From the NCBI GenBank assembly GCA_017302775.1, contig JAFLDC010000145.1, positions 1 to 6,856 on the forward strand: 6,856 bases of DNA. The letters are read 5' to 3'. This document shows, piece by piece, positions 1 through 5,171 of the stretch (position 1 is the stretch's first letter; every line of letters begins with the position of its first letter). Source of the DNA: Sphingomonadales bacterium (lineage in GTDB: Bacteria; Pseudomonadota; Alphaproteobacteria; Sphingomonadales; Sphingomonadaceae). The notes under the pieces are model-generated. The model saw nothing but the letters and a program-made list of their open reading frames with translations. It was not told where the DNA came from and searched no databases. Position numbers and translations under genes: made by a program.

Positions 1-13
1 CCTGTCCTTTCCA

Positions 14-82
14 ATGATGCAGCACTGCGCCTTGCCAACTACCACCACCCCGGTTTGCCGGGGGCGGGTGGCGGTCGCCTGA
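14..82 (+). CDS. Threonine-rich leader peptide upstream of thrS (22 aa)
   Basis: A short open frame begins with two consecutive ATG codons (14 and 17) and stops at TGA 80-82. Residues 9-12 are four threonines in a row, encoded ACT ACC ACC ACC at 38-49. The peptide has no recognisable domain, and its likely role is to be translated rather than to act as a protein. In ribosome-mediated attenuation, translation of a leader rich in the regulated amino acid senses the charged tRNA. Here the sensed amino acid matches the downstream gene, threonyl-tRNA synthetase. Three of the four Thr codons lie in the 5' arm of a hairpin, and the stop codon sits just past the segment that forms the antiterminator, which is the spacing such systems need. 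No purine-rich ribosome binding site is visible in the 13 nt before the start, so initiation may be weak, leaderless, or dependent on sequence left of the window. Existence of the frame and Thr run is seen; function is inferred. Confidence 0.78.
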   Translation: MMQHCALPTTTTPVCRGRVAVA

Positions 83-127
83 CAGGCGCAGCGCTTACCG
101 CCGTCCGGGTTCGGGCGGCTGGCGTTT
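21..127 (+). promoter_or_regulatory. Ribosome-mediated transcription attenuator of thrS
   Basis: The leader contains the alternative pairings expected of an amino-acid attenuator. The 1:2 hairpin pairs 42-46 with 67-71 and 48-53 with 58-63, with loop TTTG at 54-57. The antiterminator pairs 65-75 with 97-107, giving 11 continuous base pairs including two G-U (68/104, 69/103). It encloses a small 76-80/84-88 hairpin. The 3:4 terminator pairs 98-107 with 112-122. Segment 65-75 is needed by both the 1:2 hairpin and the antiterminator, and segment 97-107 by both antiterminator and terminator. A ribosome stalled at the Thr codons (38-49) would cover roughly up to position 60, disrupting 1:2 and releasing 65-75 to pair with 97-107. 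A ribosome at the stop codon (80-82) would cover 65-75 and let the terminator form. Pairings were found by hand, without folding energies. Confidence 0.75.
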
Positions 128-132
128 CCTCT
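98..132 (+). terminator. Attenuator terminator hairpin (3:4 stem) before thrS
   Basis: An 8-bp GC-rich stem (100-107 with 112-119, one G-U at 104/115) closes the tetraloop GGTT at 108-111. Two further G-C pairs (98-99 with 121-122) flank a single bulged T at 120. The stem is followed by CG and then a T-rich stretch, TTTCCTCT at 125-132. The T-tract is short and interrupted, so this is a modest intrinsic terminator in isolation, as expected for a regulated attenuator in a GC-rich genome. Its 5' arm is also the 3' arm of the competing antiterminator. About 80 nt separate it from the thrS start. Confidence 0.62.
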
Positions 133-202
133 CGAACCTGAATTGCAACCAACGCCGCCCCTTTCGGTGCGTCGCGGCTTGTGCCATGGCGCGCCAAACA
201 GA

Positions 203-208
203 AGAGAG
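203..208 (+). promoter_or_regulatory. Ribosome binding site of thrS
   Basis: A purine stretch around 201-208 (GAAGAGAG) sits five bases before ATG 214. It supports this start over an upstream in-frame GTG at 181, which would add eleven residues without homology to the usual N-terminus and has no comparable purine stretch before it. Confidence 0.55.
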
Positions 209-213
209 TGCCC

Positions 214-2211
214 ATGTCCGAACTGCTCAAGATCAGCCTTCCCGATGGATCGGTGCGCGAAATGCCGGTTGGATCGACCCCTGCCGATGTCGCGGCGGCG
301 ATCGGTCCGGGTCTGGCCAAGGCGGCGTTGGCGGCGCGGATCGATGGCGAACTGGTCGACCTGTCGAGGCCATTCGAAAAGGATGCCGCACTCGCGCTGG
401 TGACCAGCCGTGACGAGGCAGACGCGCTCGACCTGGCCCGGCACGACTATGCGCATGTCCTGGCAGAGGCCGTGCAGGCGCTGTTCCCCGGCACGCAGAT
501 CACCTTCGGGCCCAGTACCGACGATGGGTTCTACTATGACTTTGCGCCCAAGGATCGGCCTTTCACGGAGGAAGACCTTCCCGCGATCGAAGCGGAAATG
601 CGAAGGATCATTCAGGCTGACAAGCCGCTGCGCCGTGAAGTGTGGAGCCGCGAGCAGCTGATTTCACGCTGGCAGCAGCAGGGCGAAAGCTTCAAGGCCG
701 AATGGGCTGCCGAGCTGCCGGGCGACGAGCCATTGACTGTCTACTGGTCGGGCGACGATTGGCTCGACATGTGCCGCGGCCCGCACCTGCCCAGCACGGG
801 CAAGCTTGATCCGGCTGCTTTCAAGCTCACCCGCGTATCCGGCGCCTATTGGCGCGGTGACCAGAACAATGCGATGCTCAGCCGCATCTACGGTACCGGC
901 TGGCTCAACAAGAAACAGCTTGGGGAACACCTGACCCGGCTGGAAGAAGCAGCCAAGCGCGACCATCGCAAGCTGGGCGGCGAGATGGACCTGTTCCACC
1001 TCCAGCAGGAGGCGCATGGTTCGGTCTTCTGGCACCCCAAGGGTTATCTGATCTGGCGTGAGCTTGAAGCCTATATGCGCCGCGCAATCGACATGGCCGG
1101 TTATCGCGAGGTCAAGACCCCGCAGGTCATGGATGCGCGTCAGTGGGAGCAGTCGGGGCACTGGGGGAAGTACCGCGAGAACATGTTCGTCATTCCTGAC
1201 GAAGTTCCCAATACCGAGGACGAGGGCCCGGTGATTTCGGGCGAGGCCGACTGGATGGCGCTCAAGCCGATGAACTGCCCGGCCCACGTCCTGATCTTCC
1301 GTCAGGGGATCAAGTCATACCGTGACCTGCCGCTGCGGATATACGAGAACGGGTGCTGCCACCGCAACGAACCGCACGGAGCGCTGCACGGCCTGATGCG
1401 GGTGCGCCAGTTCACGCAGGACGACGCGCATATCTTTTGCCGCGAGGATCAGATCGTTGCGGAAGTGAAGGCCTTTTGCGAACTGGCGGACCGGGTCTAC
1501 AAGGATTTTGGCTTTACCTATTCGGTGAAGCTGGCGCTTCGCCCCGAGCAACGGTTCGGTTCGGACGCGGATTGGGACCAGGCCGAGGGCGAGCTGCGCA
1601 ACGCAGTGATCGAAGCAGGCCTTGCAACCGAGGAATACGGCTGGGAAGAACTGCCCGGGGAAGGTGCATTCTATGCCCCGAAGCTGGAATGGCACCTGAC
1701 GGATGCGATCGGCCGGACCTGGCAGGTCGGGACGATCCAGTCAGACCGCGTTCTGCCTGAACGGCTGGATGCCAGCTACGTTGGCGAGGATGGCGACAAG
1801 CACCGCCCGGTCATGCTGCACCGCGCGATCTTCGGATCTTACGAGCGCTTCATTGGCATCCTGATCGAGCATTTCGCCGGACGGCTGCCGGTCTGGCTTG
1901 CGCCGGTCCAGGCCGTTGTTGCCACAATTGTTTCCGACGCCGATGATTACGCACACGACGTCCTGGCCCAGCTCAAGGCAGCAGGCGTTCGCGCGGAAAC
2001 CGATCTGCGCAACGAGAAGATCAACTACAAGGTGCGCGAGCATTCGTTGCAGAAGGTCCCGCACCTGCTGGTGGTGGGCAAGCGCGAGGCCGAGGAAGGC
2101 ACGGTTGCGCTGCGCACGCTGGGCGCGGAACATCAGAAGATCATGCCGCTTGCCGATGCGATCGCATTCCTGAAGGCCGAGGTTCTGGCGCCCGATCTGC
2201 GAATCGCCTAG
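214..2211 (+). CDS. thrS: Threonyl-tRNA synthetase
   Basis: Cytoplasmic class II aminoacyl-tRNA synthetase that activates threonine with ATP and charges tRNA-Thr. The 665-residue product has the full bacterial layout. A TGS domain (about 1-62) is followed by the N2 editing domain with H77xxxH81 and C187xxxH191, which hydrolyses Ser-tRNA-Thr. The catalytic domain spans about 265-555. Motif 2 carries R384 in HRNE, and motif 3 carries R545 in GSYERF. The zinc ligands are C355, H406 and H536, which coordinate the substrate threonine. The C-terminal anticodon-binding domain runs from about 558. The protein is longer than E. coli ThrRS (642 residues), mostly because of an acidic segment at about 327-350 before C355. 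Start ATG 214 is chosen for its purine-rich upstream sequence and because the TGS domain begins directly. A Thr-codon leader and attenuator precede it. The next gene starts about 31 nt downstream with no terminator in between, which suggests co-transcription. Confidence 0.98.
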   Translation: MSELLKISLPDGSVREMPVGSTPADVAAAIGPGLAKAALAARIDGELVDLSRPFEKDAALALVTSRDEADALDLARHDYAHVLAEAVQALFPGTQITFGPSTDDGFYYDFAPKDRPFTEEDLPAIEAEMRRIIQADKPLRREVWSREQLISRWQQQGESFKAEWAAELPGDEPLTVYWSGDDWLDMCRGPHLPSTGKLDPAAFKLTRVSGAYWRGDQNNAMLSRIYGTGWLNKKQLGEHLTRLEEAAKRDHRKLGGEMDLFHLQQEAHGSVFWHPKGYLIWRELEAYMRRAIDMAGYREVKTPQVMDARQWEQSGHWGKYRENMFVIPDEVPNTEDEGPVISGEADWMALKPMNCPAHVLIFRQGIKSYRDLPLRIYENGCCHRNEPHGALHGLMRVRQFTQDDAHIFCREDQIVAEVKAFCELADRVYKDFGFTYSVKLALRPEQRFGSDADWDQAEGELRNAVIEAGLATEEYGWEELPGEGAFYAPKLEWHLTDAIGRTWQVGTIQSDRVLPERLDASYVGEDGDKHRPVMLHRAIFGSYERFIGILIEHFAGRLPVWLAPVQAVVATIVSDADDYAHDVLAQLKAAGVRAETDLRNEKINYKVREHSLQKVPHLLVVGKREAEEGTVALRTLGAEHQKIMPLADAIAFLKAEVLAPDLRIA

Positions 2212-2242
2212 GCTCGTGCCAAACGGGGGCATGGGGGTGGCC

Positions 2243-4222
2243 ATGGAAAGCAAGGACAACGCAGCGGCATCCAGCCGGATTGACGAGGAAGATATCCGGC
2301 TGACGACCGGATTTGCCGATATCTTCACCGCGATCCTGCTGGTTGTTGGCGGGTCGCTGCTGGCCGGGCTTGCTGGCCCACTTGGTGGCATCGCCATCAT
2401 CGGCGCGGCCTTTCTGCTGGGCAAACCGCTGGTCGAGCGCCGCCGGTTTGCGGCGTCGGGCAATGCACTGGCGATCGGGGCGGCGCTGGGTGCTGCGATG
2501 ATACTGGCAAAGTCGCTTGATATCGCGGTTCTTATTCCGGCTGCCGTGGTCAGTTACCTTTTCTGGCGGCTTCACCATGTTCCGCTGGCACTTGCGCTGG
2601 TGTGGATGGCAGCGGCCGGGTTTGTTGCGGGCAGCGATCTGGTCGATTCGGCCGATCTGTCGAACCAGGTTGCGGCGGCGCGGGCGCTGCTGGCCGGGCT
2701 GCTGCTGTTTGGCGCCGGGATGTGGTACGACAGCCGCGATCGGCTGCGCCTGACCCGGCTAACCGACGTCGCGTTCTGGCTGCACCTTGCCGCTGCGCCG
2801 CTACTGGTCCACGGGTTCTTCAGCCTGAGCGGGGCAGGCCCGTTCGGCGATTCCGATCAGGTTCGCCCGTTGTTTGTGCTGATCACGTTTGCGGCCTTGG
2901 CGGCTGTTTCGCTGCTGATAGACCGCCGACCGTTGTTGGCATCGTCGTTTGTCTACCTTGTCGCAGCGACCTATCGCCTGATGCGGGACGCCAGCGCCGC
3001 CGCGAACGTGGGTGAGCGCGAACTGGCGGCGGCGATGGCTCCGGCGGTGATCGGGGTGCTCCTGCTATTTTTGGCGGCGGGGTGGACTCCGCTCCGCCGC
3101 TTGCTGATCCGCGCCTTGCCAGACAGCATCACGGGCTATCTTCCCCCGGCCGTTCAGCACAGCGCACCCGCACCGGAGCGGGCCATGGCACTTCCCGCTG
3201 AAGAGGGCGAGCCGGTTCGACTGGTTCTGGGCTTCAATGACTTTTTCGTTGCTCTGGGTGCGGCTTCGTTGTTCGTCGGCTCGATTTTCGTCGGCGTTCA
3301 AGTGGTGGCGTCCCTGTCGGACGGCCTGTTTTCCAACGGGTTGGGATCGCGCAGCAGCGCCGAGGCAGCAGCGGCATTCGACCGGGCCGTGCGGCTGTTC
3401 TGGATCCCGATCGCCCTGCCGGCGACGGCAATGTGGCTTGTCGCCGAATATTTCGTTCGTATTCGGCGGATGGCCTGGCCGGCAATCGTCTCGGCCTGCG
3501 GCTTTGCCATAACCTGCCTGATGCTGGGCTGTTATGCGGTCGCGGCCTGGTGGTATTCGGGCAATCGTGCCGCTATCGTCGCGGCTGCCGAACAGAACCT
3601 GCCCTTGCCGAAGGCAACAGAAGGTGAGGCGGTGTTGATGGTGATCGCCGCCAGTCTGATCGCTGCTCTGGCCAGCCTTGCGTTCTGGTGGCGGCACCGC
3701 GTGCCGATCAGTTTCGCGTTGGCCTGCGCCACACTGTTGCCGCTTGCTTTCCTGTCGGATTTGACCGCCATCCTGACGGGCCACCAGTCCGAACTGGATC
3801 AGCTTGATCTGCGTGGACCGATGATCGCCTGCGGGATGATCGCTTTTGCCGTTGCCATGGCCTGGGACCGCAGCGACCCTGATCGTGCAACACCGCGTTC
3901 CGACACCGGGTTCTGGATGCACCTGCTGGCAGGGGTGCTGGTGATCCCGGTCGGCTTCTCGTTGCTGCTTGGAGTGCCGACAGGACCCGTTGCGGCATTG
4001 CTCGGCTTCTTTGCTCTTACGGCGCTGGCCGTATTGATTGATCGGCGCGCGCCGATTGTCGTGGCCTTGCCATTTCTGGCCAAGACGCTGAACCTCCTGG
4101 TGGGTGGTTATGCGGGTCCGATGGTAACGTTGCTGGCGCTGGTCGGGCTTTTGGGGTTGGTGCTGCGCTGGGATCAGGTCCGTGGGTGGCTGTTGGTCCG
4201 CATGCCGATCGCCGCAGCCTGA
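2243..4222 (+). CDS. Large polytopic membrane protein, internally duplicated, function unknown
   Basis: A 659-residue, strongly hydrophobic protein with roughly 17-20 predicted membrane segments judged by eye, and a short polar N-terminus (1-22). I do not recognise the family. Two diverged copies of one unit are evident, about 18-296 and 326-655. They share an opening (I/V)RLxxGFxDxF, a patch FWRLHHVPLALAL (107-119) versus FWWRHRVPISFAL (481-493), then FWLHL (178-182) versus FWMHL (557-561), LIDRR (225-229 versus 598-602), and similar ends RLLIRALP and GWLLVRMP. The copies are joined by a polar, Pro/Ala/Glu-rich linker (about 300-325). No catalytic motif, ATP-binding site or signal peptidase site is apparent. 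The third in-frame start (ATG 2243) is preferred because the polar N-terminus starts there; GTG 2216 and ATG 2231 would add nine or four Gly-rich residues. It lies between thrS and a permease gene, only 3 nt from the latter, so it is probably in the same operon. Transport or envelope roles are possible but not shown. Confidence 0.85.
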   Translation: MESKDNAAASSRIDEEDIRLTTGFADIFTAILLVVGGSLLAGLAGPLGGIAIIGAAFLLGKPLVERRRFAASGNALAIGAALGAAMILAKSLDIAVLIPAAVVSYLFWRLHHVPLALALVWMAAAGFVAGSDLVDSADLSNQVAAARALLAGLLLFGAGMWYDSRDRLRLTRLTDVAFWLHLAAAPLLVHGFFSLSGAGPFGDSDQVRPLFVLITFAALAAVSLLIDRRPLLASSFVYLVAATYRLMRDASAAANVGERELAAAMAPAVIGVLLLFLAAGWTPLRRLLIRALPDSITGYLPPAVQHSAPAPERAMALPAEEGEPVRLVLGFNDFFVALGAASLFVGSIFVGVQVVASLSDGLFSNGLGSRSSAEAAAAFDRAVRLFWIPIALPATAMWLVAEYFVRIRRMAWPAIVSACGFAITCLMLGCYAVAAWWYSGNRAAIVAAAEQNLPLPKATEGEAVLMVIAASLIAALASLAFWWRHRVPISFALACATLLPLAFLSDLTAILTGHQSELDQLDLRGPMIACGMIAFAVAMAWDRSDPDRATPRSDTGFWMHLLAGVLVIPVGFSLLLGVPTGPVAALLGFFALTALAVLIDRRAPIVVALPFLAKTLNLLVGGYAGPMVTLLALVGLLGLVLRWDQVRGWLLVRMPIAAA

Positions 4223-4225
4223 CCC

Positions 4226-4972
4226 GTGCTGGCTGGATTGGCACCGGAGCAGTTGGCCGTGGCGATCATCGCCGCGCTCGGCGCTGCTTTCGTGCGCGGC
4301 CTGGCCGGGTTCGGGATGGCGATCCTGCTGGTCCCGGTGCTGGGCCTGGCGATTCCGCCGCGGGAAGCGGTGGTGGTGGCCAACTGGCTGGGTTTGCTGA
4401 TTGGCTTTGTCGGGCTCCGTCAGATTCTCGGTGCGAGTGAGCGTAGCGCGTTCGTGATCTCGGCTATCGCGGTGGCAGCTACACCCGTGGGGGTGTGGCT
4501 GCTGGCGATTACGGATCCATCGCTCGCGCGGATGCTGATTGCGCTGATCGCTTTTGGTTCGTTCCTGCTGGTGCTGTTACCGAAAAAGCCCGGCCATTAC
4601 GCGCCCGGGGTGGCGGAAACCGGATCGACCGGATTGCTGTCTGGCGTGCTGACTGGCTTTGCAGGGATGCCCGGGCCCCCGGTCGTACCCTATTACCTGC
4701 GCCGCGAGATCGCGCCGCAGCTTGCCCGGGCCTCGATGATGACGATCTTTATGGCGACGTCGCTGGCCGGGGTGGGGTCGGCACTGGCTCTGGGGGTCGC
4801 CACCTGGCGCGAACCGATTCTGGCCGGGCTGTTGTTCCCGGGCGTGCTGCTTGGCAATTGGCTGGGGCACAAGGCATTCGGCAGAGTCAGCGAACGGACC
4901 TGGCGTGGTTTCACCGGCGGGGTGCTGGGACTTGCCGCGCTGGCGGCGTTGTGGAAGCTGTTACAGACCTAA
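4226..4972 (+). CDS. TauE/SafE (TSUP) family membrane permease
   Basis: A 248-residue inner-membrane protein with about 7-8 hydrophobic segments, the usual length for the TauE/SafE family (formerly DUF81). The family has two homologous halves, and both signature regions are visible: FVRGLAGFGMAILLVP (22-37) and GVLTGFAGMPGPPVVPYYL (140-158), the latter matching the typical Gly-Pro-rich loop before an aromatic helix. The C-terminal part (about 205-245) has the common GxxLGxxxG-like pattern. Characterised relatives export or import sulfite, sulfoacetate, taurine-derived compounds or other organic anions, but most members have no known substrate, and nothing here identifies one. The GTG start at 4226 lies 3 nt after the TGA of the preceding membrane protein in the same frame, and no clear ribosome binding site is seen. 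Translational coupling or re-initiation is therefore likely. The last 12 nt overlap a convergent small open frame. Confidence 0.88.
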   Translation: MLAGLAPEQLAVAIIAALGAAFVRGLAGFGMAILLVPVLGLAIPPREAVVVANWLGLLIGFVGLRQILGASERSAFVISAIAVAATPVGVWLLAITDPSLARMLIALIAFGSFLLVLLPKKPGHYAPGVAETGSTGLLSGVLTGFAGMPGPPVVPYYLRREIAPQLARASMMTIFMATSLAGVGSALALGVATWREPILAGLLFPGVLLGNWLGHKAFGRVSERTWRGFTGGVLGLAALAALWKLLQT

Positions 4973-5095
4973 TCCGTAGCGAACCGGCCCTGCCAGGATC
5001 AGGGCAATGGCACACGATGCCACGACCACGCCGCGCACGACATCGGCCGGGTCAGCCAGCGGGCGAGCGACAATCAGGGCGATCACTTTTGCCAT
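4961..5095 (-). CDS. Possible small single-helix membrane protein (44 aa), unrecognised
   Basis: On the - strand an ATG (5095-5093) opens a 44-residue frame ending at TAA (4963-4961). The product begins MAKVIALIVARPLADPADVV and ends with a hydrophobic stretch (about residues 23-37) flanked by Arg, then a short tail PVRYGLGL. This fits a small protein with one membrane helix, and a shorter hydrophobic N-terminal segment precedes it. Codons favour G/C in the third position as in the neighbouring genes, which supports coding. It lies 76 nt downstream of the acyl-CoA ligase on the same strand and could be co-transcribed with it. Its 3' end overlaps the permease gene by 12 nt, tail to tail. No convincing ribosome binding site is seen, and the frame stays open upstream of the ATG without another good start. 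I do not recognise a family, and a chance open frame in GC-rich DNA cannot be excluded. Confidence 0.5.
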   Translation of the reverse strand: MAKVIALIVARPLADPADVVRGVVVASCAIALILAGPVRYGLGL

Positions 5096-5171
5096 CGCCC
5101 GATTATCGCGCCGCGCGGTTACCGAATCGTAAACGCTGCCGGCACCGCCGGGCTTGTGCCCGAACCGGCGC

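Noticed and set aside
129..147. GTTCGA-like motif on the - strand resembling a tRNA T-arm
   Set aside because: Flanking bases do not form a T-stem and no acceptor, D or anticodon arms can be built around it.
39..320. 93-codon - strand open frame across the thrS leader and start
   Set aside because: It is antisense to the TGS domain of ThrRS, has low-complexity Pro/Ala/Arg composition and no recognisable domain; it is a GC-rich shadow frame.
1741..2463. 240-codon - strand frame across the end of thrS and start of the membrane protein
   Set aside because: Antisense to two well-supported genes, with no family resemblance; typical GC-rich shadow.
3065..3922. 285-codon - strand frame inside the duplicated membrane protein gene
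   Set aside because: Composition rich in Gln, Arg, Gly and Pro, as expected from the complement of hydrophobic codons; no domain seen.
4987..5005. 6-bp hairpin GCCCTG/CAGGGC downstream of the permease
   Set aside because: No T-run follows, and the sequence lies within the possible 44-residue frame, so chance pairing in GC-rich DNA is likely.
5149..5162. 5-bp hairpin (CGGGC/GCCCG, loop TTGT) just downstream of the ligase stop on the - strand
   Set aside because: Short stem with no T-tract after it in either direction; not enough to call a terminator.
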